64,000 nt of DNA. It comes from Luzula sylvatica. Lineage: Eukaryota; Streptophyta; Magnoliopsida; Poales; Juncaceae. Shown here in pieces: positions 10,979-23,959 of this stretch; positions within the stretch are counted from its first letter, which is position 1, and each line of letters opens with the position of its first letter. Made by a program: the position numbers and the translations under genes. The stretch is from the NCBI GenBank assembly GCA_946800325.1, contig OX326956.1:12689167-12753166 (forward strand), written 5' to 3'. The notes below the pieces were generated by a model. That model was not told the DNA's origin, made no database searches, and saw nothing but the letters and a program-made list of their open reading frames with translations.

Positions 10979-12445
10979 TGTTGTTTAATTTAGACCTAGA
11001 GGGGGGTGAATATGAAGTCCTAAGGTCCAATTTTCGCGGTAATGTAATACAATTACAATTTGGTGCGGAAGCGTAAATAAATTAGAGGAAGAATACAATA
11101 CCAAAACAAATAACACAAGATATTTGTTTACGGAGTTCGGTAGGTGTTTGCTTTGTAGCTTTAACTCACCGTCTACTCGCTCAATCGACCGACTCGATTG
11201 ATTGCAAGTACCTACGTCTCCAGGGTTGCCTTGCGCCTTTTCGGCTTTCGATTGAATACCCAAATCAAGCAATTACAAGTTTTGCATAGATCGATTTACA
11301 CGCTTCTATCGATCTATGGCGAGCTTTACAATCTTTGCACTAGCCTATTACAATTGCCTAATACGAACTGCACGTGATCGGTCACGCAAGTGGGGAATCG
11401 TATTTTATAAGGGGATCTAATAATCTCTAAGAATGTTTAGAAGATTAAGCTCAAGATTTAAAGCTAGAATTTCTCTCTTTTTATTGGAAAAATATATTGG
11501 TTGAGATCATGTGGAGAGAGTGAGGGAAGGGTTCTATTTATAGAACACATAGACTCTTCCCTTATCTTGCTTTTTTCTGCACAGTCCGATACAACGGACA
11601 TATAGTCCGTTACAACGGACCAGAAGTCAAACTAGCCGTTACGGCCAATATATTCGTATTTTTCATAGTCCGTTACAACGGAAATAAGGTCCGTTATAAC
11701 GGAGTTCATGAATTAAGAGTTCGTTATAACGAACTACACAGTCCGTTACAACGGACGTTCAACTATGACCTCACTTCAGGTTTGTTTTATATATCCGTTA
11801 TAACGAAGATTATTCCGTTACAACGGACATGGAGTAATATTTGGTATACTGAAGTAAGTTCAATGTCCGTTACAACGGACATAGTGGTCCATTACAACGG
11901 ACATAGTTCTGTGACTTTTCTTCAAGTTGGCATTAATTAGCGTTGTAACGGTGAAACTTTCGTTACAACGCTTGGTGGATGTCCGTTACAACGGACTGGT
12001 GAATCCGTTGTAACGGACTATACTGTGTTGGTCATTCTTGAAGAGGACGAGAAGGTCCGTTACAACGGACATTGATGGTCCGTTATAACGGACATATTTC
12101 TGTCAGCCTCATTTGCTATTTCATCTTTTTGATGAATTTCGAATATATTTCTTTGACTAATTTTGAGCTTAATAATTCATAAACAAGTTTAGGGATACCT
12201 ATAAATTATTTTGGTGATTTGTGTGATACCCCAACTTGCGGAATCTTCGATGTTTTGATATCTTCACTTGATCATGCGTTTTCGTGCCATCGTTTCTTCA
12301 CCGTCTTGACTTGCGACGTCTTGATTCTTCTTTTGATCCTTTTGTGGGTTATGTCTTCTATCCTTATAAATGTCACTCTCGCAAATAGATTAGTGGTATC
12401 GACATTATTTTGAGATAATCAAATCCTAGGAAATTTGAACCAACA
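10979..12445 (-). mobile_element. Solo LTR, Sirevirus-like, minus strand
   Basis: The 1467-bp LTR runs on the minus strand from TGTTGGTTCAAATTTCC (right) to TTAAACAACA (left). It is flanked by the 5-bp duplication ATGTA (10974-10978 and 12446-12450). Its ends and U5 resemble the 7.1-kb element's LTR (CACCCCCCTCTAGGT), but its palindrome array is a different sequence. No internal region remains, so it arose by recombination between LTRs. Confidence 0.92.
11583..12091. repeat. Array of about 16 palindromes, GTCCGTTACAACGGAC type
   Basis: Some 16 irregularly spaced copies lie in about 510 bp of the U3 part of the solo LTR. Each has 7-bp inverted arms around a 2-bp centre. Several are variants (GTTCGTTATAACGAAC, GTCCATTACAACGGAC). 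Spacing varies from about 4 to 50 bp, so they are not a tandem repeat or a CRISPR array. Confidence 0.85.
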
Positions 12446-12450
12446 ATGTA

Positions 12451-13036
12451 AACATGCACTTTTTGAATTGTATTTTTTACATAATATTTTTACAAATTCA
12501 AATTATGGAAAATGGTATGTATGAATTATGGTAATATGGATGTCAAAATAAAGATAAAATAAAAATATATATATTTGATGAATTTTTAAAATTAAATTTC
12601 TAAAAATAATACTAATATATGTTTTATGTTTTATAATATTGTATATTAAGTTATTAGTATTTTATATATAAACATTTTCATCTTCCATTGCATTCACATT
12701 TGATCACGTAATCTTATGTGAAATAATAAACAATTAAATAAACTTAGTCTAACATGAACATAACTAATAATAATAATTCATATCATTGATGTAGGATGAT
12801 GTGAATTTCTACGAATACTTAAAACATGTTGTAAAATAAGATACATTTAAATTATTACAAAGAAATTATTTTTATAAAAATCAATGATTAACCAATGGTC
12901 TAAATTTTGCTATATATGTGATGATGTGGCACAAAAAAATTACACAAAGTTTGGTTCAAAATAAGAGTGTACATTTTTACAATAATATAATAACAAATTT
13001 TAAGAAATCACAGCTAGGACAGAAGAGTTCTCCTAA
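12451..13036. other. AT-rich 3' flank of the terpene synthase gene
   Basis: No gene was seen. The last part before 13037 is the likely 3' UTR and terminator region of the minus-strand terpene synthase gene. Confidence 0.5.
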
Positions 13037-16000
13037 TTACGTCTCAATTGGTTTGAACAAAATCGAGGTAATATGATCTTTGGACTCCTTGCCGGGATCT
13101 CCATATCCATCCCCATGCTGGTAAATACATTGTGTCATTCGCGTAGCATTCAAACCGACATTTATGAAGTATTCATCCAAATCACAATTCCATGTATTTT
13201 TACCATTCAACAATTTCCAGTATTTCAATGTCATCTCTTTTAGTTTTTCGCGAGCTTCGTATTCCGAAACTCCTTTCTCATGCATATAGCATTGAATCGA
13301 TTTTGATACATCTCCTCGTGCGAGTTCAGCCTACCAAATTAAAAGAAAAGTCATAATTCAAAAGAAATCGTGCTACCGACTTTCAAATTGGTTACTTGTG
13401 TTTTAATTATATAGCTTACTTTCGAAGTTGCTAAATCGCCCCAAAGACGACAAATCACTGATGATATACGCACTACATCAGGATAATTCAACGAAAAATT
13501 GTCTAAATCTTTTGCAGTAACATGTTGATTCATGCAAAAAACATAAGTAAAAATTAAATCGCCCGAAGTCGAGATCCATGCGTTATCCAAATACTCTTCG
13601 AATTTCGGCGTATATTTGTTGTGGTACCACTTTGCTTCCATCAAATATGCATTGCACAAGTTTGCCCACTGCATGATATACATTTCTTAAGAATTCTCCG
13701 GGCCAATTGATGTGTTGTCATGACATTGAATACGGATGGTAAATTATGAAAAAAATTACATCCTATATATGATGACGGAAATAAAGCTACCGATTCACAC
13801 GTCATTTATGCATTTAATCTTTTTAAGGCTTCCGTTTAACATTTGTTAAACATATGCACCGAGAATATTTTCGCCGTTTCCTAACTAGCTCGTTTAACAT
13901 GTGTTAAATCCAAAACTAGTCTAAATCACATTTGAAATTCATATATAAATAATTCAATGGAAAACTTGATTTTCATTTTCGACGTCAGATTTTTAGTTTA
14001 CCACCTCTTCGATTTGTTTAAAAATATCAAAAATTATACTTCTTTTTATTTTAAAAAATAATAGTGCAATAAATTTTGGCAAAAATATAATGCAAAAAAA
14101 AAAAATTAACGTGGCTAGAAAAACATACAAGTCTGAAAATAAAAAATAAAAGAATTCGCAAAAAATCTACAAAATACAAATACAAATATTTTATTTTTCA
14201 AAGAGATTAAAGATGAATAATTAAAAAAATATTTTAATAAATATAATTTAGCATATGTTAATGAAATAATAAACTATATTCAACTGAACTAAATTTAATA
14301 TCTAATTAACATGGTTTATCATCTAATTAATGCGATTTATCATATAATTAGTACAATCTACGACTTACCATGGTTTACCACCGTACATAATTTAGCATTA
14401 ATTGTTTTTTTTTATATATATTGTCCATGGTTCGTAATATCGGCCGAGTTAAAAAAAACTCGGCCGAATATATCGGACTATGTGGCAACCGAGACGAGTC
14501 ACCTGCGATAAAATCGCAACCGAGTCACCGATTTTTTTTTTTTTAAGAATGGTCCATGGGAGCCTTGCATGATTAGGATTCGAAAATTGGAGGAGTTCTA
14601 TTTTCTCGTGTTTATATATCAGTGAGTATGCAAAAAAAATGAGACTTCGCCATTGTAGTCGTGGAGAAAATAAGTTTTTAAGACAAATATGGAAGCAATT
14701 TTGTAGATGAACGAGTGGGGTAGAAAAATGTTGTGGGATATTTTGTGAAGTTTAATTATGTAATCTTTGTATGTTTTAATTATGTAATATTTAGTGACCA
14801 ATCATTAATGATAAGCACTATTTTTTATCTAGCCTCACAATGGTCCTGTTTTTGTTAATGACATCTAATGAGAATTAATAGCTATAGGACACATAAATTG
14901 AGGCCATTTTAACTTGTTTTCTTTTCTTTGTAATCCGAAGAATCCTTTGTAATGTTTCCTTTCCTTCAAATATCACGTCAAAGATTTCAAAATCCATACA
15001 CATAAAATCAAATTACCTTTATGAGGGAACCCATCAATATTGCTTCTTTCAAAAATATCGTAGAAAATATTCGGATATATATATTCAATTTTTCTTGTCC
15101 AATATTAGTTTTCCGAAAAAAGGAATTCAAATAATATATTTACATTTAATTTATTAAATTATCTTTTAATTATATTTAACATATTTCTTGTATTAATATT
15201 TAATTATTGGAGGACACTTTTATTCGTTAATTCCTCAGAAACTAATAAAACTTATTCGGAAAATGGATATGCATCACATATTTTTGTATAATTTATAAAA
15301 TTATTTTCTTAATAATATTTTAAATATTTTTTACATAAATTTCTTTATATAGTATTCTATCATTAAATATTATATTTTTTACACAATTTTTTTTTCAGTT
15401 TATTTATTGTTCTTCCATCATTTTGTTCTAAAATAATGTCTGATCCCGATTTCAACTTTCGAAATTATGTTATGTCGTAAATCTTAATTTGAGTTTTTAT
15501 TAGTTCAATTAGTTCTTATAATATTTTTCTATTTTTTTTTATTTTTTATCAACAGTCCGATTTTTTTTCGACTCGCCATAGTCTGGTCCGAATCGATCGA
15601 GTCTCGAGGCGACGGAGCCCGCCGAGTCCGAGTTCAAGTCCGATATTCAGAACCATGATATTGTCAACACATCAATTGATCGAGACGGTATAAAAAGATA
15701 TATAACTTTGTTTTCTTAACTTTGATTATATATTATGTTATGCAAACTAGGTTATGCAATAAACCAATCTAGCTTGTTACCGATTTCCTTAGATGTGGAA
15801 CGATGTTTAGCCCAGATTCCTTCATAACCTCGCGACCATGTTCATCAATGGTCTCAAACAGTGCTAAGAAACATATCTTCATGTACTCGGGAAGCTTCTC
15901 TGCGTCCGTCACGTCCCACCTTCAATCGAATGTAAAAATGAAGTGATTATAATTTTCCATCAACAACAAAAATAAACGTCGGACTTTGAGCGTTCTTCGT

Positions 16001-17703
16001 CAATAACCCTAAACCTAAAACGAACACATTATTAAAAAATTTACCTGCTGATGACGTCAGTGAAGAGTTCCAGTTCATCGATTGAGCCGTAAATATCATA
16101 GATATCATCAATAGTTGCGACGAGACAATTTGTTTGTGTTACTGCTTTCCTGCAACTCGACTGCTTTGCCTCGGAGAGCCAGCCAACAGACATTAGGTAG
16201 CTCTCCACAAGCCTGTCTCTTATAAATGGCAATTTTCCATAGAGACCCAGACTGGCCCACCAACTAATTAAATGAGACAGGCATCAGAGAAAGAGAGGGT
16301 TTATTCATTTTGAGTTTCAGATCAATTGATCATACTGTATTAACTGAGGAAAATCTACCACCTTGATAATTCTTTGAGCTTTTTCTTGTATGTGTTCTGA
16401 ACAAAATTAAAATCTAACACGGCTAGTTCGAGCAGAATAGGCCTCATCGTCTCGTCATTCTTGTATTTATCTATGGATAAACGAGTATGCAATCTTTGCA
16501 TTCTCCAGTGCAGAGGTAGTTCTAATGCATGAGCAACGGAACTTCGTAATATTGCATTTTGATTAGACTCGTATGACAAGAATTTCTTAAGGTGCATTGT
16601 TGTGAAGCGCCTAGCCTTCTCTAATACATCTTCGTCCTCTTTTGCGAGATAAGAAGCCTCGTACAAACTCAGCATCCCTTTTGTGTCAGAACTTAGATTT
16701 GCCTTGAAGTCGCCATTCATGTCGATATACTTTTGAAATATATCTGCAAAAAGAATGTGATGCATGGTTCAAACTTCAAGCTATGACCACCAAGAACAAC
16801 ACAGGAATGTATATAACATATACTAATTAATTACCTTGTGAAACCCTAAATCCATGAACCCTAAGCAGTCGAAAGAGAAGCGATACGGTATAAACGTCGT
16901 CCATTATATCATATAAAACCTGATCCAAACATACATGGATCTCATTTAACACTAATCTTATCTCCTCCTTGAAACGATATGCCATGCCAATCTGTTCCAA
17001 TGTATCGACGAGCTCTAGCTTATTTCCTAGCCCTTCTTCAGCACAAATCATCTTCTTGGTTTCCTCAAATAATATACGAGTTATTTTCATGCTGCTGTCC
17101 TACATTGATCAAACCAAAAATTAAAGGAAAATGTTGTACCTCCCCCTTATACTCCCCCATGAGCCTTGATGTGGTCATCATAAAAATTAACACCATCAAA
17201 TCTAACATCCTAATTATGGTTTAACATCTTAATTTATGAGTTAACATCTTAGTTCATCTTAACTAAGATGTTAACTCATAAATTAAGATGTTAAACCATA
17301 ATTAGGATGTTAGATTTGATGGTGTTAATTTTTATGATGACCACATCAAGGCTCATGGGGGAGTATAAGGGGGAGGTACATCACTAAAAAATTAAATTAG
17401 CTAGTTTGAATAATCTATTTCAGACTTAATTAACCTTGTGCTCCTTAATTTCTCTACCATTTAATAACATATTGATTATTGAGCACTATTGAAGCCAATA
17501 GTGAATGGTTTCTATTCACTATTTACCTGTGCATTGATGTTTATTGACTGAATAAAATGATCATGCCAAATAGTTGGTTTGTAGTTTGCAGAACGGCGTT
17601 GTACGCAAACGACCGACTTGTTGCGAACCACTTTTGCATGGCCTCCAAGCCCGCCGCAAGGAATGTTCCTGTAACACAGTAAAGGACCCATTGTTTGGAA
17701 CAT
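13037..17703 (-). CDS. Terpene synthase, TPS-b type (probable plastid monoterpene synthase), 7 exons
   Basis: Exons (minus) are 17527-17703, 16835-17099, 16362-16743, 16045-16263, 15781-15919, 13420-13668 and 13037-13330, all with GT-AG introns. Phases agree, giving 574 aa. Seven exons with a 249-bp exon 6 is the usual TPS-b layout. Residues 36-46 are RRSANYKPTIW (RRX8W motif), after a short, basic, transit-like leader. RDR is at 290-292, and the metal-binding DDIYD at 327-331 is intact. The second metal motif reads GDLATSKAE (471-479): the usual first Asn/Asp is Gly. The family ionises geranyl diphosphate in plastids; the product cannot be told from sequence. No stop or frameshift was found. 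Introns 1 and 5 carry transposons. It may be active, altered or a young pseudogene. Confidence 0.9.
14426..15657. mobile_element. hAT-like non-autonomous element in intron 5 of the terpene synthase gene
   Basis: Ends are CATGGTTCGTAATATCGG and, inverted, CATGGTTCTGAATATCGG. The exact 8-bp duplication ATATTGTC flanks it (14418-14425 and 15658-15665). The 8-bp TSD points to hAT. The 1232-bp interior is AT-rich with GGCCGAGT/ACTCGGCC words near both ends and no transposase frame. It makes up more than half of the 2112-bp intron. Confidence 0.88.
17135..17380. mobile_element. Foldback MITE in intron 1 of the terpene synthase gene
   Basis: The 246-bp element is almost a perfect inverted repeat with arms of about 115 bp (TGTACCTCCCCCTTATACTC at the left, its complement at the right). 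The centre is GTTAACATCTTAG followed by its inverse. No clear target duplication was found. An intron transcript would form a long hairpin. Confidence 0.85.
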
Positions 17704-17790
17704 TTTCTTAATTAGTTTCCTCTTTTTCCTTCTTTTTAACTCGAATTGTATTATGATTGTGTGTATGTTATATAATGAAAACCCTCCTCG

Positions 17791-17800
17791 CTTATATAAG
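17791..17800 (-). promoter_or_regulatory. Probable TATA box of the terpene synthase gene
   Basis: CTTATATAAG lies about 90 bp upstream of the start codon at 17703, a fitting distance for a plant promoter with a short 5' UTR. The sequence just beyond it (17806-17870) looks like the end of a Mutator-like repeat, so the promoter may partly derive from a transposon. Confidence 0.55.
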
Positions 17801-17805
17801 AAAAA

Positions 17806-18744
17806 GGGAATTTTTTAGAAAACCCCCTAACTTTTCTGAATATTGTGAAAACCCTCTTACCTTTTTTAATTCCTTGCAAAGTTAAGTCCTAGGTATTTTT
17901 AAAAAAATAACCATTTTATCCTTGTTATAATATTTGCATGCAACATATATGTTGTTGTTTTTTTTGTATTTCAATATAATAATATTTTACGACACATTAT
18001 TTTTATTTTATGAGTTTATATGATATAAACTATTATTTTATATTACATAGCATGTAATGTATTATGTATTGCACAAAATAATATATCGTAATTGGTATCA
18101 CAAAATAAGATAATATAGTTATGTGAAATATTATCATGCAAAATATTTTTTATTTTTTATTTTACGATTTATAATACTAGTATGCAACATTTTATATTAT
18201 TTTGTGATTTTATTTTATATTGGCCAATCATTGCTTCCGGTAAATTCTAGTAAACACGTTTTATCCCTCCCTTGGTCCTTCCTTTCAAGGAGAAAGAGTG
18301 GTTTCATTACGTGAATCACTCTTTTCAGGCCCCGAACAAAGCGCTAATTCTAGCGAAGGATAATGATAGAATCTCGCACCTATCTCCGAAGTGTAACATT
18401 TTATTTTATATTATGTAAAATTTTATTTAATATTATAATATATATTATATAAAATAATATTTTATGTACAATCTAAAATGAATCTACAAAACATCATAAT
18501 ATAAGTACAGTCAAATAATATATTGTAAACATTATTCATTTACGGTTTATTATACTATTTTACAACACACTTTAATTTATTTTATCATTTATATTACAAT
18601 ATATTACATAAAATCTTATTTTATATAAAATCTTTCACAAAAGATATTCATGATATGATACAATGTATATGTAGGGAAACAGTTCCATCAAGTGACAAGT
18701 ATATAATATTTTACTAAAACAATACAAAACACTCTATAATATAT
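17806..18744. other. AT-rich DNA beginning with a Mutator-like terminal motif
   Basis: 17807-17870 (GGGAATTTTTTAGAAAACCCC and on) matches the terminal repeat of the element at 38306-39173, but I found no partner end. The rest is AT-rich without supported genes. 18240-18370 is less AT-rich but was not recognised. Confidence 0.45.
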
Positions 18745-18747
18745 GGG

Positions 18748-19932
18748 ATTATATATTCAGTTCCCAAAACTCATTCTTGATGGGGTGGAAAGAAAGATTA
18801 AGTGAGTTGATTATTATAATTAATTGATTCAATTAACGATTTTAATTAAATTGACACGTCAATTAATATTTAAAAATTATTAATGTGTCAATTAAATATG
18901 TTAATTAATAATTAATTAAGTCAATTGATAATACTAATCAATCCATTTTATTCTTTTTTGCTATCTGATCATTGGTGTTGGGATGAGTCTCGGAGCTAGG
19001 GATGTCAATGGGTCGGGTAATACCCGAACCCGCGGGTACCCGACCCGAACGGGTCGGGTAATACCCGAAAAAAAATACCCGCGGGTCGGGTATTACCCGA
19101 AAAAAAATACCCGGTCCGGGTTCGGGTCGGGTACGGGCGGAGTACTACCCGCCCCGCGGGTAACCCGAACCCGTACCCGAAAATTACCCGAAAATTACCC
19201 GAAATTTATATTACAAATTAACCCTCAAATATCTCTTGGAAGTATAATCTGAACCACTCATAAGATTTGAAAATTTAATCTGGACCACTCGTATGATACC
19301 CTTGGCCCAAATAACCCAACATAACCCTATCGTGAAACCCTAAACCAAATAATAAAATCATTTCATACCATTCAAATGGCGCCTCTCATTTCAGAATTTC
19401 TCAGACATTGCCTCCGTTGCATTTTATTTTCTGGCCCCATTGTTCAACTTTTTTTCCTTTTGAATTGAAAATTTCATTTGACCATGTATTTGTGCTTTTG
19501 TTTTTTTCCTCTTTTGTGCTTTTGTTTTTTCCTCATTTGACCATTGTTCAACTTTTTTTCCTCTTTGTGCTTATCTGATGAAGATGTACTAAATAAGATT
19601 TTTGTGCATAAACTATTCTTTGGTTTTGGAGTGAAATTGAAGTATCTTGTAATTACAAATTATGACGCGCTGATTATATTTCAATCAAAATTTATTTCAA
19701 TTTTCGAGCAAAAAAAGTTGAATTTATGTATTTTCGGGTTACGGGTAATACCCGCGGGTATACCCGTTACCCGCGGGTTCGGGTTCGGATATGATTTTTT
19801 ACCCGCGAGTATTTTGGTTTCGGGTTCGGATAATACCCGAAAATTCGGGTTCGAATATGGGAAAGGCTTATCCGAACCCGATCCGCCCCGTTGACATCCC
19901 TACTCGGAGCCAAGTATATTTTCTCAACATAT
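18748..19932. mobile_element. TTAATTGA-rich palindromic MITE split by a hAT-like element
   Basis: 18748-18988 and 19911-19932 together form an imperfect palindrome (TATATTCAGTTCCC at the left, AAGTATATTTTC at the right). The hAT-like element at 18997-19902 lies in its right arm. Similar palindromes occur near 39290, 39640 and 63410. The boundaries are approximate. Confidence 0.5.
18997..19902. mobile_element. hAT-like non-autonomous element, 906 bp
   Basis: The tips are TAGGGATGTCAATGGG and CCCGTTGACATCCCTA, flanked by the exact 8-bp duplication CTCGGAGC (18989-18996 and 19903-19910). Both subterminal regions are packed with CGGGTA/TACCCG words, which look like transposase-binding arrays. 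There is no transposase frame. Confidence 0.93.
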
Positions 19933-19934
19933 AT

Positions 19935-20783
19935 TTGTAGGATGTATCCGTACGGAAAAAGAAACTATCTACATGTGCAAATTATTTGAGGACACGTTTT
20001 CTGGATGTCCAGCCTGTATGAAAGGAAGTACGCTGGATATGAAAAGTAAAAGAGCCCATTTAACATGACCCCAAAATTCACCACCACATCTGTGTATGAA
20101 AGGAAGTTGGAAGCACAATTACCCAACCATGACTTTTCGTACCGCTGAATTCTGTATGGATGCCAAGATTTCAGTATTCAGTATCATCATAATTGTTATG
20201 TTGCTTTCAAGAGAAATAATATCAGTTTTGATTTTTCTTTCTTTCTTGTTTATTTTTTTATTTTAAATTTGCTTTGTTTTCATAGTGGTCTAAGAATTTT
20301 TTTTATTTTCAAGAATTCATTTCAAGTCAATGAGTTCATAACCTAATTGGTTGAGTGTGAGAAAAAAAATCATATGTTGTGAGAGATTGTTGATTCAATT
20401 CTCATTGACATACGAATTTTTTCCGTTTATTATATAAAAAAATTATTTTCAATATATGAAACTTTGAATATTTCATGTTCTAATTCAAAAGCTCACGGGC
20501 TTGTTTCTCCAAAAAAGAAAAACGGGCTTGGATGTCTCCACATAAATAACTTGTAATTTGTAGTATTGAAGTATGTAATTATACTATATATGAATTTAAT
20601 AATTTTAATTTATATTTATATATTAAAGTTGATTATGTTATTTGTCTCTTTATTCCATTTTTTTTTTTTTCACTTTTTTGTGCAGCGGCCAGCCAGTCGA
20701 GTAATTAGTTGGTTCCATTTCCATTAAATTTATAAAATAACACACAAGGCCAATGCTTATATCCTTATTTACTCTTCAATTAA
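19935..20783. other. Gene-free AT-rich stretch
   Basis: No coding sequence, repeat ends or RNA genes could be supported here. Confidence 0.5.
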
Positions 20784-20814
20784 ACTAGCGTGGTACCCGC
20801 GCAAATGCGCGGGT
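20784..20814 (-). mobile_element. Helitron 3' terminus, minus strand
   Basis: On the minus strand an 8-bp-stem hairpin (ACCCGCGC, loop ATTT, GCGCGGGT) is followed by ACCACG and the terminal CTAGT, with T as the next base. A hairpin shortly before CTRRT next to T is the Helitron 3' end pattern. The body would extend to higher coordinates; I did not find the 5' end. 20815-24800 may therefore be Helitron, possibly with captured gene pieces. Confidence 0.65.
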
Positions 20815-23800
20815 TTGTTTTTTGAAATCACGACTGTTTTTTGTTTTTTGATTCGACTTGTATTTTGTGTTGTTTGTTCTGTCTGTGTGTTCTATTTTAT
20901 TTTCGCTCAAAATTCATATGGACGCGAATAGTTTGAGCATAAAATAATTATGGAAAGTTGACATTGCAGTTTTCATGTTCGCACAACTATTAATAGTTGC
21001 GATATTGTACAATGCCAAAAATAACTTTTTCTTGGCATTGTTTTCTTCGACAAAACAAAACGGAACAAAATTGGGACACTTTTTCTTTTCTTCGACCTTG
21101 TCATTTCTTCAAGCTTCCTCGTCACCTGACCTGGAAAGAGACATGCATGTACTTATTAACATTAATTTTTTTTATTTATGTTTTTGCTTCTTTTGTTCTT
21201 TACCAATTTGCACGGAAGTTGATGCCTTCTCTTTGAACAGATTTGTCATATTATTGTACACGTATTGTTGTTGTATCTCGTGTCTGGTATTGATATCATT
21301 GACACATTTCATTCGATGATTAATAGCAAAATCAACTTATCATGCATCTAAAGTAACTAATATAATCAATATATATCATAACACATTCAATATATATTGT
21401 TGGCATGTAACCATTTAGACTCATACATAATCTTATACAAATTATTCATAACATAAATTCAAATAAAATTCACTTGAATAACATGTCCAAATTTGCATAT
21501 CACGCCAAGCAACCAAAAACAAAAAAAATACCATAAATATCATAAAAGTCTGAAATATCGTATATACCCTTTAAAATTTTCAAATATCATATTTATGCTT
21601 TTTAGAAATGTGAAAATATCATATATGCCCTTGTAAAAATATGAAATATCATATTTATTGGTTTAGACACATGAAATGCCAAATTTAGCCTTTATGAAAT
21701 ATGGTATCTACATTCTCAAAATATGGAATATCACATTAACCCTTCTTATAATGTAATATATCGTATTTACCCTTCTCAAACCTCCAATATCATATTTATC
21801 TTTTTCAACCCTAAATAATATACCCTGTTCAAAGTTCAAAATATCATATTCACCATTCAAAAGTCCAAAACATCATATGTACCCACTAAAAATACAATGG
21901 AGAAAATGGATGAATAATTGGCTAAGAATAATTGGCTAAGAATAATTGGCCATCCAACTCGGTGACCATTCCTGTTGAAGAAGAATAATAGAAATCACCA
22001 GCTAAAGATACACTCTTGATTTTTTTTTGTTCTACAGGGCCATAAAAGCAATAATATTGTCAGGATTTATAAGGGCTGAAACGGAAAAAAAAATTACCTT
22101 AATTTGGTGTTCTTTGCAATGCTGACTGGAACTGTACATTTTGAAAGTAAATTGGCGCTCTCAGTTTGAGTATGGTAGAAATCTGGCCCCATCATCATTA
22201 TCCTAAAATAGTTCCATTAACACTTAATTCATTAGTTAATAAAAAAAGGGAATCATAACAATAAATCACCTTCAGTTCTAAAAGGGGGTCAGGTCGGTAC
22301 CGAGTGTGAATTATTGAGTGCTAAATCTTGCATTTGCACCAAAAAGACCCATCCGGAATTAATCGAATCAACCACCTGTTCAAGGAAATTAGCAAAATTA
22401 TGAATGTGGCCCAAACAAATACACAAACTTTCCTATAACCCCTCCAAATTACTGAGAATTGCAAGAAAATACAACAAAACTATTTTTTTTTAAAGTAAAA
22501 TATAATGGAGAAAATTCAGCATAAAAAAACTGAAGAAAATTTGCAAAAAAAACTTGGAAATTTCAAAAATCCCAAATCAACCCAAGAATTGTTATTTCCT
22601 CAAAATAACCCTGCAATGCAAAAATTGACCTCGAACATTATTAATGGGAATTAAAAGAATTAATTACATGAATGGAAGTGACGACTTTCCTTTCCCTGAT
22701 TTTATTGTATTTTTGCTTCTTAGTCTCTCTTTTCAGTCCCTGCCATGGCAAACTGTACTAAAAGGGCTTCAGCTCATCGAACATACACTGATTTTTTTGC
22801 GTGCATAATTTAAAAACGAAAGCATTAGATTTTTTTTTATTATTCAAAAACTGAAGGGGGTTTTTGTAAATTGTACTAATTATTACCTCTATGACTATCC
22901 TCTTCTATTCCTCTCTTTCAGCGCCGACTACTCAAACCTAACCCTACAAATGTAAAAGGAATTAGCAAAATTAGCATAAAATCGAAACTACGAAAAGAAT
23001 CGACAGAAATCAAACCAAAATTAGCACCGGAAAACATCACCAAACCCATTCGAATCGAATCAAAACGAAACACAATACGAAAAAACGAAAAAAAAAACTG
23101 GCCTGACACACTTCAGCGTCACACTTCGTTTGACATGAAGACTGAACCGGCGATGCCGTGTGAGAGATGATTGTTTTCCCGCCTGCTCCGCCTCGCGCTG
23201 CTAGCAGCTTTTCTCTCTCGTGGCTCATAAATATATACATTAAGAACATAATATATACAACAAACTATTTCTTTGATTAATAATATATGCCTGAAAAACC
23301 TATTTTAAGGAATATATATAGATTAATTAATAGTACATAAATAGCAACAATGCTAGGTTTTACCTTGATAATGGACAATTCATACTGAAGTTCTTTCTGG
23401 AAAAAAAAATGAACGATTTTGAAAAAAAATCAATGCCTCATAAATGATAAAGAATTAGAAAGTACCTTTTTGCTAAATTACATTACTAATTTGTTTCTTG
23501 TTGGGGTAATTTGGTAATTGAGCAGGGATCCGCTTTCATACGACTCCCAAAACAGGACATGTATTTGTGCTTGTCCCTGTAATTCGATAGGTTAAAGATT
23601 GAAACTCAAAATCTCTGAAATTTGGAGTACTACAATTAGAAAGTAAAATTGGAAATTACTTTCTCAATGTTTTCGGTTTTGGAATAACTTGTTCCATGGA
23701 CTCATCTTCCATAACCTGAAATGAATTAACACTAAATTGGAGGTAATTTTACAATAGATATAATCCTTACCACTAAATTGGAGGCAATTAACACTAAATT

Positions 23801-23940
23801 GGGGGTAATTTCTCAGATACCCACCAAAAAGAACCGTGAATACATTTCAGCAAAATTCCACAGTAGCAGCCGCTTCTGCCTGGCGCGTTTCTGATGTGCT
23901 CCGCGAGGCGACGCTCGCCCATTTCTCTCTCACTCGTGCT
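20815..23940. other. Gene-free stretch, possible Helitron interior
   Basis: 21530-21890 repeats short units with ATATCATATTTA, as in the long-terminal-repeat family at 26117-26826. 22700-23240 has GC-richer islands. No frame here resembles a known protein. Confidence 0.4.
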
Positions 23941-23959
23941 TTCTGTCTTTGCGGCTAGG

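Noticed and set aside
11583..12091. CRISPR-like array of short palindromes
   Set aside because: The spacing is irregular, the units vary, and the array sits in the U3 of a solo LTR in plant DNA.
18235..18370. Organelle-derived insert
   Set aside because: The base composition differs from its neighbours, but I could not match it to any plastid or mitochondrial gene.
20975..21319. 114-aa hydrophobic frame
   Set aside because: It is driven by TTT/TTC-rich sequence and has no recognisable motif.
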